This document shows, piece after piece, positions 26,056 to 35,471 of a stretch of 50,919 nucleotides of DNA. Source of the stretch: Melioribacter roseus (GTDB lineage Bacteria; Bacteroidota; Ignavibacteria; Ignavibacteriales; Melioribacteraceae); NCBI GenBank assembly GCA_020722085.1, contig DYLN01000009.1, positions 1 to 50,919 on the forward strand, written 5' to 3'. Below the pieces are notes generated by a model. That model had not been told where the DNA came from. It made no database searches and worked only from the letters and a program-made list of their open reading frames with translations. Within the stretch, counting starts at the first letter, position 1, and each line of letters opens with the position of its first letter. A program made the position numbers and the translations under genes.

Positions 26056-27246
26056 ATGAAAGAATTAATTCTGGAAAAAATTGACCAGGCTGTTAAAATT
26101 TTGAACGAGAAAGAGATCGATATGTGGCTGACCTTTGTGCGCGAGACCGGCAACATGAAAGATCCGATGATGGACATGATTGTTGGTACACATGCAACGT
26201 GGCAATCGGCTTTTATTATTACTAAAAGCGGCGAAACTCATGCAATTATCGGCTCCCTTGAATTTGAGAATATGAAATCAACTGCTACGTATAAAAACAT
26301 TCACCCGTATTTGAAATCAGTCAAAGAAAAACTTCTGGAAGTAATCGGCAAAATTAATCCAAACAAGATTGCCGTTAACTATTCGAGGAATTCAATCTTG
26401 GCTGATGGACTCACACACGGAATGTACCTTGAACTGATGGATCATTTTAAGAACACACCATATTCAGACAAACTTGTTTCATCGGAAGAAATAATTGCAA
26501 CATTAAGAGGAAGAAAATCACCTAAAGAACTTTCGCTGATGAAAGAAGCAATAAAAGAAACTTTGAAAATATTTGAACAGGTGACAGAATTTATTAGACC
26601 CGGAGTTTCTGAAAAACAAATTGCTGATTTTGTGCTTGAGCTTGTCAATAAAAAGGGTTATGGACTTGCATGGGATAAAGAACAGTGTCCCGCTGTTTTT
26701 TCTGGTCCGGGTACTGCAGGTGCACATGCAAAACCTACTGAACGAAAAGTACAGCCTGGACATGTAATAAATATGGATTTCGGTCTTAATATAAACGGTT
26801 ATTGCTCCGATTTGCAAAGGACATGGTACGTACTGAGACCAGGTGAAAATAAGGCACCTTTTGAAGTACAAAAAGGATTTGATGTTATAAAGGAATCGAT
26901 ACAATTGGCTGCCGCAGAATTAAAACCGGGAAAACTGGGCTGGGAAATAGACCTCGTTGCGAGGGATAACATTTTGAAACACGGGTATGAAGAATATCCA
27001 CACGGACTCGGTCATCAGCTTGGCAGATTTGCTCACGACGGGGGTGCATTACTTGGTCCAAGATGGGAGCGTTACGGGAATCTCCCTTATTTGCCTATTG
27101 AAGAAGGGCAGGTTTTCACTCTCGAACCCCGTTTAACAATTGAAGGTTACGGTATAGCTACAATTGAAGAAGAAGTCGTCGTAACAAAAAACGGCTGCGA
27201 GTTTCTTTCCGAACCTCAAAAGGAAATTTATTTAATTAGGAGTTAA
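26056..27246 (+). CDS. M24-family metallopeptidase (Xaa-Pro aminopeptidase-like)
   Basis: This 396-residue protein has a creatinase N-terminal domain (1-150) and a pita-bread catalytic domain. The metal ligands are D241 (NMDFG), D252 (SDLQR), H320 (HGLGH), E357 (TLEPR) and a glutamate in IEEEVVV (about 372). It removes N-terminal residues before proline or cleaves related substrates in the cytoplasm; specificity cannot be read. A strong ribosome site (GGAGG) lies six bases upstream of the ATG. Confidence 0.93.
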   Translation: MKELILEKIDQAVKILNEKEIDMWLTFVRETGNMKDPMMDMIVGTHATWQSAFIITKSGETHAIIGSLEFENMKSTATYKNIHPYLKSVKEKLLEVIGKINPNKIAVNYSRNSILADGLTHGMYLELMDHFKNTPYSDKLVSSEEIIATLRGRKSPKELSLMKEAIKETLKIFEQVTEFIRPGVSEKQIADFVLELVNKKGYGLAWDKEQCPAVFSGPGTAGAHAKPTERKVQPGHVINMDFGLNINGYCSDLQRTWYVLRPGENKAPFEVQKGFDVIKESIQLAAAELKPGKLGWEIDLVARDNILKHGYEEYPHGLGHQLGRFAHDGGALLGPRWERYGNLPYLPIEEGQVFTLEPRLTIEGYGIATIEEEVVVTKNGCEFLSEPQKEIYLIRS

Positions 27247-27539
27247 TTTTCGAGTTGTTCAAACCTCGAGTTGATCGTTGTACAAATGGTCGGCAAACTC
27301 TGTCAAGATTTTCCAGCCATTATCTTTATTCATAATTTTAATAACGGGCGAGGAAACCTCGCCCCTACAACCTATCCTCGCCTTTAAAAGAAACCTTTGA
27401 GGTTCGTCCTCTTTCTCCTCGCTCCCAAACTCTATTCGGGAACATTACGCAGAAACTCTGTTTCTATTTTAACTTAATCAAAGCTTCGAAGCCGTATTCC
27501 TAACCCTACAAACGGGATTCGGAACAAGGCACCTACCGC
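27247..27539. repeat. Intergenic stretch with short GC-rich palindromes
   Basis: No coding frame is supported. The clearest element is GGGCGAGG (27346-27353), AAA, CCTCGCCC (27357-27364), a perfect eight-base stem with a three-base loop. Others are GAAAC/GTTTC (about 27451-27463) and a self-complementary AGCTTCGAAGC. The base composition is richer in GC than the flanking genes. The stretch lies between convergent genes, so the strong hairpin could also slow both transcripts, though no U-run follows. Confidence 0.6.
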
Positions 27540-29618
27540 CTATTTCACTTCAAACAAATCGTCTTTTAAGCCGGTATTAATTTCGATTGAATTAACGGTT
27601 AAATCAATTGTATTTGGTCCAACGTTCTGCGTCAGCTTAAAAGGATACTTTACCCCCTGAACATCACGGTAATCTCCAAAATCTAGGGTTTGTGTAAAAC
27701 TGCCTTGAGGTGTATCCATCGTATTTACTTCTCTTAGTAGATATCCGCTTTCAGCGTCAAAGTCCCTAACAATTTTTCCGCCGTCAGGCATCGTGAAAGT
27801 AATTTTGTAAGCATTCTTACCGTTAATTGTTTCCATTCCGGCTAAATCTTTCTTCACGCCCATTTTATCGAGATCTAAAAACCAATGCAAAGACGACTCG
27901 GCTTTCATCTTTTCGACCTGTTCTGGGCTCATTTCGGTCATTTGACCCATGCCGGTGATTTTTCCCTTTTCCCCGTTAAAAATAGTTTCCTGTTTAAACA
28001 CCCCGGCATCTAAAACCTGATAAAGTTTGTTTGGTTCTTTCTGATAAATCGTTAACGTTAAGTTCATCCCCTGTACCGAGCCGCTTAATTTTGTGGTTTT
28101 ATCATTGACCTTGAGAACATTTTCTTTACCGCCGATTGCTTCAATATATTTATTCAGAACTGTTTCTGCAGTTACGCCTTCGGGTATTTTGCTTAATGAA
28201 GGATCATATTTGTTGCCGTAAATATCATAGTAATCAATCTTTCCGCTTAGCGAGAATTTCTTTAATCCATTGGTAATCTCGTCTCCTTTTCCAACAACAA
28301 TTATATTGCAGTTGGACGGCTTAATATATTTTTCGGTAACAGAACTGATCTGGTCAACTGTTACCGAGTTCAAATTTTTCAAATAATTTTTATAATAATC
28401 CGGCGGCAGATTGTAGCGTGCAATATTAATTGCGAAGTTTGCTATTGTTTGAGGATTTTCAAGTGAGCGGGCAAAACTTCCTGTCATATAATTTTTTGTT
28501 GTCTGCAGTTCGTCTTCCGTTACTTTTGTATTTCGCATTTTTCTCAGCTCATTAAAAATTTCCGTAATCGCACTGTCGGTAACAACATTTCTAACTTTTG
28601 TGCTGACGTAAAAACTGCCGACGTACTTATCAGAGTTTATAGATGAACCAGCACCATAGGTATAACCATGTTTCTCTCTCAAATTATTATTTATTCTGGA
28701 AAGAAATGATCCGCCAAGAATCGTGTTCATTACCGAAGCCGGTATCACATCCTCACTCGCTTTGGGAAGCTCAATTGGATAGCCTATAGTAATAACCGAC
28801 TGAACGGAATTAGCTCTGTCAACTAGTTCGACTTTGTTTACGAGCGGAGGTTTAGGCGTTGGGAATGTGTTAACCGGAACGTCTCCTTTTTTCCACTTAC
28901 CGAAATACTTTTCAACAAGTTTTTGCGCTTCGGCTTTATTAATATCTCCTACAATCGCAAGATAAGAAATGTTCGGTCTAAAATATGTTTCATAATAATT
29001 TTTACACATTTCGAGATTTATTTTATTTACCGATTCTTCTGTCATCGATTCGCCGTAAGGATGATCCTTGCCGTAAAACAGAGCGTTTCTTACTCTGCCG
29101 GAAATTGCGTTAGGGTCGTCCTTTGCTGCTGCAAGGCTTGAGAGCATCTGTTTTTTGATTTTATCCAGTTCATCCTGTTTAAAGAGAGGATTGATTACAA
29201 CATCCGACATAATATCAAGTAATTTATTTACATGTTTCTTTAACGACACTGCGTAAACACCTGTTGAAGATGTACTAAGTGATGCTCCAATAAAATCAAT
29301 TTCCTCATCTATTTTATCTTTATTTCTTGTCTTTGTACCAGTTCTTAGCAATTCACCGGCTGCTTCTGTGTAGCCGGCACTGTCGCCTTTTAAAATTGGT
29401 GTTCTATCTACGACAAGATCGAACGCTACACGTGGCAGTTTATGATTTTCAACAACGAAAACTTTTAAACCGTTTTTCAATGAAAAGCTGTCGTATTTGC
29501 CAAGTTTAATTTCCGGGGCAGGTCCTGCTTTGGGTCTAACACTGCGGTCAATTTGTGCAAAACTTAGACCGGTAATGAACAATAACAGAACAATTGGAAT
29601 TGAAATTCTATTTTTCAT
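27540..29618 (-). CDS. Inactive M16-family peptidase subunit with C-terminal lipoprotein-carrier-like domain
   Basis: This 692-residue protein has a signal peptide (to about residue 21), an M16 fold from about 40 to 470 and a C-terminal extension (about 490-692) that resembles LolA-like or DUF outer-membrane carrier domains. The zinc motif HxxEH is absent: the equivalent place reads AAGELLRTGT (87-96). M16 enzymes work as active/inactive pairs in the periplasm, and the active partner is the next gene upstream (34 bases away). The fused extension is the unusual part. Confidence 0.88.
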   Translation of the reverse strand: MKNRISIPIVLLLFITGLSFAQIDRSVRPKAGPAPEIKLGKYDSFSLKNGLKVFVVENHKLPRVAFDLVVDRTPILKGDSAGYTEAAGELLRTGTKTRNKDKIDEEIDFIGASLSTSSTGVYAVSLKKHVNKLLDIMSDVVINPLFKQDELDKIKKQMLSSLAAAKDDPNAISGRVRNALFYGKDHPYGESMTEESVNKINLEMCKNYYETYFRPNISYLAIVGDINKAEAQKLVEKYFGKWKKGDVPVNTFPTPKPPLVNKVELVDRANSVQSVITIGYPIELPKASEDVIPASVMNTILGGSFLSRINNNLREKHGYTYGAGSSINSDKYVGSFYVSTKVRNVVTDSAITEIFNELRKMRNTKVTEDELQTTKNYMTGSFARSLENPQTIANFAINIARYNLPPDYYKNYLKNLNSVTVDQISSVTEKYIKPSNCNIIVVGKGDEITNGLKKFSLSGKIDYYDIYGNKYDPSLSKIPEGVTAETVLNKYIEAIGGKENVLKVNDKTTKLSGSVQGMNLTLTIYQKEPNKLYQVLDAGVFKQETIFNGEKGKITGMGQMTEMSPEQVEKMKAESSLHWFLDLDKMGVKKDLAGMETINGKNAYKITFTMPDGGKIVRDFDAESGYLLREVNTMDTPQGSFTQTLDFGDYRDVQGVKYPFKLTQNVGPNTIDLTVNSIEINTGLKDDLFEVK

Positions 29619-29652
29619 TTTAAACTTCTCCGCTGTTTATTTTTGATAAAGA

Positions 29653-31032
29653 CTACTTTGTACCGCTTGCTTTTTTAGGTAAATAATAAAGTACAACACG
29701 GTTATCCTTGATCAAATATTTATCGGCAACTCTTTTAATATCTTCTCTTGTAACCAGCATATACTTATTAATTTCGGTGTTAATAAGATTGGTATTATGA
29801 AAAAACATATAATAGTTAGCCAGGCTGCTGGCTATTCCAAGGTCGGTGCTGTTAGAAGTCACAAAGTCGTTTTCGGTCTGGTTCTGCAGTTTCTGGTATT
29901 CTTCTTTCGTGATCAATGTGTCTTTCACCCTGTTCAGTTCTTTCTGCATTGCATTTTCAAGATCATTGGGAGATATTCCGACATTGGCAACCGCATAAAC
30001 AATAAATAAACCTGGATCTTCTAGAGAATAATTCAAAGAACCCGCGAAGACAGCTTTCTGCTGTTTATCTACCAATGATTTATAAAGCCTTGAACTTTGT
30101 CCCTGTGCCAGAATTGTATTTAACATTTCGAGTGCGTAATAATCCGGTGTGCCTTGTGCCGGAATTCTATAAGCATGAACAACCAGCGGAAGCTGAATAT
30201 TATCATAAACCGTATCACTAACTTCACCACCTAAAGGAGGTTCAACTGTGTTTGGTCTTTTAATTTCATAGCTCCCTTTTGGAATATCACCAAAATACTT
30301 TTCAATTTCTTTTTTAGCTTGACTAATATTGATATCGCCGGCAATCGAAAGTACCACATTTTGAGGAACATAATAATGTTTATAAAAATCAATAAACTCA
30401 TTTAGTGTGGCTTTATCAATATACTGCGCCGAACCGATCGGTGTCCATCTGTAAGGATGAACTTTGTAAGCATGTTTGAAAATTTCTTCCTGAAGAGTTC
30501 CGTACGGCTGATTATCAAGCCGTTGTTTTCTTTCTTCTTTAACAACTTTTCTTTGAGTTTCAACTCCAATAGAATCAATTTTCAAATGCAGCATTCTTTC
30601 GGATTCCATCCACAAGCCAAGTTCAAGCTGATTGGACGGCAAAATCTGATAATAAAATGTCTGGTCGAAAGAAGTGCTTGCATTGTTTTGCCCACCGGCG
30701 TTTTCGGAAATTTTGTCGAATTCTCCCCTGCCAATATACTCAGAGCCTTCAAACATCAGATGCTCAAAGAAATGTGCAAAACCCGTACGGTCTGGCTCTT
30801 CATTTTTTGAGCCGACGTGATAAGTGACAGTAATTGCAACTATCGGCGTAGAGTTATCTTGATGAAGTATTACATGAAGCCCGTTAGAAAGATTATATTC
30901 GACAAAATCAATTTTTCTTGTCTGTGAAAAGACAAATGAAAAAGAGATTAGTAGCAAAAATATAAGAATAGACCTCCTCCGCCTTGCTGGAGGGGTAATT
31001 TTATGATTCATAGCGAGAATTTTTAGTTTCAT
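29653..31032 (-). CDS. M16-family zinc peptidase, active subunit
   Basis: This 459-residue periplasmic peptidase has the inverted zinc motif HFFEH (H87, E90, H91) and the downstream glutamate (EERKQR, E166 or E167). It begins with a basic, hydrophobic export signal (to about residue 37, ending FSFVFSQ). Start 31032 follows AAGGG by eight bases; a GTG at 31041 and an ATG at 31011 are alternatives. An unusual proline/arginine stretch (TPPARRRR) precedes the hydrophobic core and is encoded by a short GC-rich palindrome. It should pair with the inactive M16 protein encoded next. Confidence 0.92.
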   Translation of the reverse strand: MKLKILAMNHKITPPARRRRSILIFLLLISFSFVFSQTRKIDFVEYNLSNGLHVILHQDNSTPIVAITVTYHVGSKNEEPDRTGFAHFFEHLMFEGSEYIGRGEFDKISENAGGQNNASTSFDQTFYYQILPSNQLELGLWMESERMLHLKIDSIGVETQRKVVKEERKQRLDNQPYGTLQEEIFKHAYKVHPYRWTPIGSAQYIDKATLNEFIDFYKHYYVPQNVVLSIAGDINISQAKKEIEKYFGDIPKGSYEIKRPNTVEPPLGGEVSDTVYDNIQLPLVVHAYRIPAQGTPDYYALEMLNTILAQGQSSRLYKSLVDKQQKAVFAGSLNYSLEDPGLFIVYAVANVGISPNDLENAMQKELNRVKDTLITKEEYQKLQNQTENDFVTSNSTDLGIASSLANYYMFFHNTNLINTEINKYMLVTREDIKRVADKYLIKDNRVVLYYLPKKASGTK

Positions 31033-31184
31033 TATCCGCACCCTTTTGGTTTATTTAATGTGATTAATTTTAATAATGAATCCACCTATAAAATAAGCAA
31101 AAAAAAATGCAGCACAAATTATATTTTTTTTATAAAATATTTTTTGTAATAATGCACACTAAATTGTAAGCACAAAAAAGGGTA

Positions 31185-32765
31185 ATGACGAGAAATTTCT
31201 ACAAGACAATTGTTTTGTTTCTAATGTTATGCGGACAAATTAATACGTGTCCCAGCCCATACGTTTATCACTTCTTAAATAACACTATGTATGAATACAG
31301 TTCAGCCGGTGGAAGGAAAGATGTAAATAAAACCGCTGCATACACTATTGAACCTTTTAACTATTACAACAAATACAGATTGAAGATCAAACTGGAATTT
31401 ACCGGGGATGCATCCGGCGAAACAAAAATTCTTCTTCCGTACAGGTTTGGAGGATTAAATCATTTAAGAGGAATAAAATCACTTGAAGCGGCTTCTCCAA
31501 ATACATTCATTAATGACACCAATAAACCCGAAGAAAAAATTGTTAAATACAAGCCTTACTCAACAGTTGTATTAACTTATCAAGTGGAAGAATCATACAC
31601 TGAATCTCTTTCGGCTGATAATATATACCATGCCGTAATCAAAAGCGATTATTTTTCTTTCTTAGGCGAAACTGTTTTGATAATTCCGGTCTGGGACTGG
31701 AATAAAAATTACAATTTTCACATTAACTGGCTCAATATCCCGCAGAATTGGGTTCTTGCAAACAGTTTTGGAGTTAATGAAAAATCACAAAGTGTAACTA
31801 TTTCCCCGGGAAGATTCTGCAGAACAATATTTACCGGCGGGGATTTCAGAATAATTCAGCGCACAATCAACAATAATCCGGTTTATATTTCTATCCGAGG
31901 CAACTGGAAATTCAGCGACGCGGAAATTGCAAACACCACTGAAGAAATAATAAAAATTCAGAGGGATTTCTGGAAAGATAATGACTTCCCTTATTACTTC
32001 ATATCAATTATGCCAATCGAAGGTTACGACGACTACATTGGTGTAAAAAGGGTTAATTCATTTGCAGTATATTTAACAACAAATGCGGTTATAAATTTTT
32101 CTCTAAAAACAATATTATCGTTCGAATCACTTCAGGCATGGATGTGGGATAAAGCTTTGTATGCGTCACCGGAAGAATTGATTTATTGGTTCTCTCAAGG
32201 ATTTTCAAATTATTATGCAAGATTATTTCTTCTAAGAAGCGGGATGATAAGCATAAAAGAATATGTAGATGATTACAACAAAGTACTCAAAAATTATTTT
32301 ACTTCACCCGTCCGGCATGAACGAAATGAAAAAATAATTAACTCTTACTGGACGGATATGGACATTCACGAACTTCCTTTTCTTAGGGGAGATATACTTG
32401 CAAATAATCTTAATGCATCGATCATAAAAAAATCTGCCGGTAAAAAATCATTAGACAACTTAATGCTTGATGTTATTCATCGCTGCAAAAAAGACAGCAT
32501 GGGAATTTCGAACGGAATTTTAAGTGCTTTAATCAGATATTACGCAGGAGAGGACGCTTTGGCAGATATTATGAGAACATTAAATACCGGTGCTGATATC
32601 AAGGTTGATGACGATGCACTTGGTCCGTGTTTCAAACAAAAAATAGATACTTACAGAAAATTCTGGCTTATCGGTGAAAAATTTTCTGTTCCTTTCTACA
32701 CCGCAAAGAATGAAACTGAAGGTTCACTTGATAAAAAATGTTTAGTATGGTTCGGCATAAAATAA
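31185..32765 (+). CDS. M61-like (glycyl aminopeptidase fold) protein with lost zinc site
   Basis: This 526-residue protein has a signal peptide (to about residue 21) and an N-terminal beta domain followed by a helical domain that aligns with M61 peptidases. Where M61 has HExxHxW the sequence reads FESLQAW (312-318), and where it has EGFxxYY it reads QGFSNYY (337-343), followed by a matching LFLLRSGMIS. Thus all three zinc ligands (H, H, E) are gone, while the scaffold is well kept. It is probably a secreted pseudoenzyme, such as a binding or scaffold protein. It is divergent from the M16 pair, and AAAAGGG lies two bases before the start. Confidence 0.8.
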   Translation: MTRNFYKTIVLFLMLCGQINTCPSPYVYHFLNNTMYEYSSAGGRKDVNKTAAYTIEPFNYYNKYRLKIKLEFTGDASGETKILLPYRFGGLNHLRGIKSLEAASPNTFINDTNKPEEKIVKYKPYSTVVLTYQVEESYTESLSADNIYHAVIKSDYFSFLGETVLIIPVWDWNKNYNFHINWLNIPQNWVLANSFGVNEKSQSVTISPGRFCRTIFTGGDFRIIQRTINNNPVYISIRGNWKFSDAEIANTTEEIIKIQRDFWKDNDFPYYFISIMPIEGYDDYIGVKRVNSFAVYLTTNAVINFSLKTILSFESLQAWMWDKALYASPEELIYWFSQGFSNYYARLFLLRSGMISIKEYVDDYNKVLKNYFTSPVRHERNEKIINSYWTDMDIHELPFLRGDILANNLNASIIKKSAGKKSLDNLMLDVIHRCKKDSMGISNGILSALIRYYAGEDALADIMRTLNTGADIKVDDDALGPCFKQKIDTYRKFWLIGEKFSVPFYTAKNETEGSLDKKCLVWFGIK

Positions 32766-32985
32766 ACGATTCTACAGGTTTTTAAATTCTTAACCTTCCA
32801 GATGATTTATTCCCTTTAACAATAGACGGTGGATGCTTTTCTAAAAAATATGTGCCTAAAAGAGCATGCTTTTATTCTAAATTTTCTTAATTTATGTAAT
32901 GCAATCAATATTTTGTTCTTTATATGAAGAACCAATAAATATTAGCAAAATTTATCTATGAAACACGGGTTATTCATATAGATAT

Positions 32986-34203
32986 ATGGTTATTTCTTCA
33001 CAGATAACATTTATTCTCGAGGGCGGTGAAGATATTTTAAAACTGTTTTTTAAACCGAACAGCCCAATCCTTCTTTCAATTATTATTATTGCATTAATTG
33101 CTGCACTGCTTTATTATTTTTACCGCTATCTTTTAGCTCCCGCAGTCTTAAAAGTTAATAAAGAAAAAGAAAACCTCGAGCTGAAGCATACCAGAATGAT
33201 GGCTTTATTTGCAGAATTAGATCCCGACCCGATAATCAGAATTAACAACAGCGGAGATATAATTCAAACAAATGAAGCAGCAGAAAAAGCATTTAACTGC
33301 CAGTTGAAGGGGAAAAAATTACACGAAGTACTCCCTATAAAACAGGAACAAATTTACGATGCAATGACTAATAACAACTCGGCAACATTTACCGAAAAGA
33401 TTGGTAATAAATATTACACAATATTGTTGAGAGGTGAACCTCATCTGCAGTTTGCTCAGGTCTATTTTAGAGATATAACTCAACGAAAAAAATACGAGGA
33501 AATGCTTGTTAAATCCGAAAAAAGATTACGGGATCTCTCGGAAAGATCAAATGAGCTTATAGAAGAAGAAAGACAAAGAATTGCAAGAGAACTGCATGAT
33601 GGAATAGGACAGAATTTGTCATTTCTGAAATTAAAAATGTCGAAACTTTTGGAAGAAAAAACCGCTGCCGCAGGCAGAGAAGACCTGCAAAATTTAATTG
33701 AACTGCTTGAACTAACAATCACAGAGTTAAAAGAAATATCTTACAAACTGAAACCCAGAGTGCTAGAAGAAATGGGACTTATTCCCGCACTAAAACATCT
33801 CATAGAAAAAACAACACGAGAGAGCAATATTAAAGGCAGCTACAATGTTACTGGTTTGAACAAAAGACTGAATTTCAATCTTGAAATTTATATTTACAGA
33901 ATAATACAGGAATCACTTAACAATATAATTAAGCATTCAAATGCTACCGAGTTCAACATTCAAATAGTTTTGGAACTAAATCTAATAAGAATAATGATTT
34001 CCGATAACGGAAAAGGTTTTGATGCTGAAAAAGCGTTAAATAACAACGGCAAATTAAAAGGGATGGGATTAATTAACATTCAGGAAAGAATTAAGAATTA
34101 CGACGGCAAATTCAAAGTCGAATCGGAAATAGGGAAAGGAACAGTACTTATTATCGAAATACCATTAGCCTTTAAGAATAAATGGAAAGCAAAAATAAAA
34201 TAG
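32986..34203 (+). CDS. Membrane PAS sensor histidine kinase (HisKA_3 type)
   Basis: This 405-residue kinase has one N-terminal transmembrane helix (about 28-50), a coiled coil, a PAS domain (about 70-165, ending VYFRDITQRKKYE), a HisKA_3 domain with H204 (RELHDGIGQN) and a HATPase_c domain (NIIKHSNA, DNGKGF, GMGLINIQERI). The downstream NarL-type regulator overlaps by 22 bases and is its likely partner. The start ATG has no clear ribosome site; no better start is seen. Confidence 0.93.
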   Translation: MVISSQITFILEGGEDILKLFFKPNSPILLSIIIIALIAALLYYFYRYLLAPAVLKVNKEKENLELKHTRMMALFAELDPDPIIRINNSGDIIQTNEAAEKAFNCQLKGKKLHEVLPIKQEQIYDAMTNNNSATFTEKIGNKYYTILLRGEPHLQFAQVYFRDITQRKKYEEMLVKSEKRLRDLSERSNELIEEERQRIARELHDGIGQNLSFLKLKMSKLLEEKTAAAGREDLQNLIELLELTITELKEISYKLKPRVLEEMGLIPALKHLIEKTTRESNIKGSYNVTGLNKRLNFNLEIYIYRIIQESLNNIIKHSNATEFNIQIVLELNLIRIMISDNGKGFDAEKALNNNGKLKGMGLINIQERIKNYDGKFKVESEIGKGTVLIIEIPLAFKNKWKAKIK

Positions 34204-34865
34204 AAGTATTAATTGCAGACGACCACCGGCTTTTCAGAAGCGGCATTATTTCACTGCTAAATGAAGAGCCGGACTTAGAAGTAATTGGAGAAGCAGAAAA
34301 TGGAAGAGAATTAGTTCGAAAATATCTGCTGCTCAAACCCGACGTTATTCTGGTTGATATTTCCATGCCCGAATTATCTGGCATAGATGCACTTAAACAA
34401 ATAAAAAAGAGAGATAAGAACGTTAAAGCAATTTTTTTAACAATGTATGACGGAGAAGAATACGTCTATTATGCATGGAAAATGGGTGCCGGCGGACTTC
34501 TGAACAAAAATATCATCAAAGAAGAACTTTGCAGTGCTATCCGAATAGTTGCAAATAAAAAAAATTATTTCCGTGAAATATATTCCATCGAAAGGTTAAA
34601 ACAAATCGAAGAAAAATTTAAAACAAAGGAAGTGAAGAATCGCGCTGATATTCTCCGGCTATCTCCGAAAGAAAAGATGATTCTTTATTACATAAGCCGT
34701 GGACTTACAAGCCTTGAGATTTCCGAAAAACTGAGAATAAGCAAAAGAACAATTGATACACACAGGGCAAAAATTATGCATAAAATGAAACTCAAAAATC
34801 TGCCTGAATTTATTTCATTCGCAATAAGAGTTTCTAACCTGTATAGGACTGCCGCTAAAAGATAA
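34182..34865 (+). CDS. NarL/FixJ-family response regulator
   Basis: This 227-residue regulator has a receiver domain (D13, D14; phospho-acceptor D59 in VDISMPELSG; T in FLTMYDG; K in LNKN) and a C-terminal LuxR helix-turn-helix (LSPKEKMILYYISRGLTSLE, then SKRTIDTHRAKIMHKM). The first codons overlap the end of the kinase gene, so the two are translationally coupled. The target genes are unknown; the small membrane protein starting ten bases downstream is one candidate. Confidence 0.95.
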   Translation: MESKNKIEVLIADDHRLFRSGIISLLNEEPDLEVIGEAENGRELVRKYLLLKPDVILVDISMPELSGIDALKQIKKRDKNVKAIFLTMYDGEEYVYYAWKMGAGGLLNKNIIKEELCSAIRIVANKKNYFREIYSIERLKQIEEKFKTKEVKNRADILRLSPKEKMILYYISRGLTSLEISEKLRISKRTIDTHRAKIMHKMKLKNLPEFISFAIRVSNLYRTAAKR

Positions 34866-34874
34866 GTCACCATT

Positions 34875-35468
34875 ATGTTACAATATTATCACGTTTTGGT
34901 CATCATATCAATAGTTTTATGGCTGATGCCGCCGATAAGAAATTACAAAACAAATTTCTTTATTTACTTTTTGCTGCTTGCAGTTTCCGATCCGATAAGC
35001 ACGTTATTAATAAGACTTCATCTTCTCCGCCCCTATTATGTTCATGCTGCAATTTCTTTTATGCTTTTCCTCTCATTAAAAAAAATAACAAGAGGCTCAA
35101 AATCATTCAACATCACGGCATTTTTCGCTCTGTGTCTTCTTATAATATCATTTTTTTCGGGGTTAGTATTTGAGATGGGAGAATTCGTTAAGGCGGTAAT
35201 TGCCATAATCAATATTCTGATTTTTTTTGTGATTTTAAGCAAGGCACTTCTAATCGTAGCCCAAAATGCAACGGTCAATATTTTCTATTTTGCTTTACTT
35301 TTTTACGAAGCAACAACAATAATAAAATTTATTGTAACTATATTTCCTGTTGAAGAAGCGGTAATACAATTTTTGATGACCGGCGCTTTCCAATTTTTGT
35401 TTGCAATATTTTTTACACTTTTCAATGAGAACAGTCCGGCAATGAAAATTAATCTGAAGATAGCCTAA
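34875..35468 (+). CDS. Small polytopic membrane protein, function unknown
   Basis: This 197-residue protein has about six hydrophobic segments (starting near 5, 27, 56, 80, 112 and 170) separated by short basic loops, with no recognised motif. It follows the NarL regulator by ten bases, suggesting co-transcription and a possible role as sensor accessory or signal target of that two-component pair. I do not recognise the family. Confidence 0.75.
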   Translation: MLQYYHVLVIISIVLWLMPPIRNYKTNFFIYFLLLAVSDPISTLLIRLHLLRPYYVHAAISFMLFLSLKKITRGSKSFNITAFFALCLLIISFFSGLVFEMGEFVKAVIAIINILIFFVILSKALLIVAQNATVNIFYFALLFYEATTIIKFIVTIFPVEEAVIQFLMTGAFQFLFAIFFTLFNENSPAMKINLKIA

Positions 35469-35471
35469 AGT

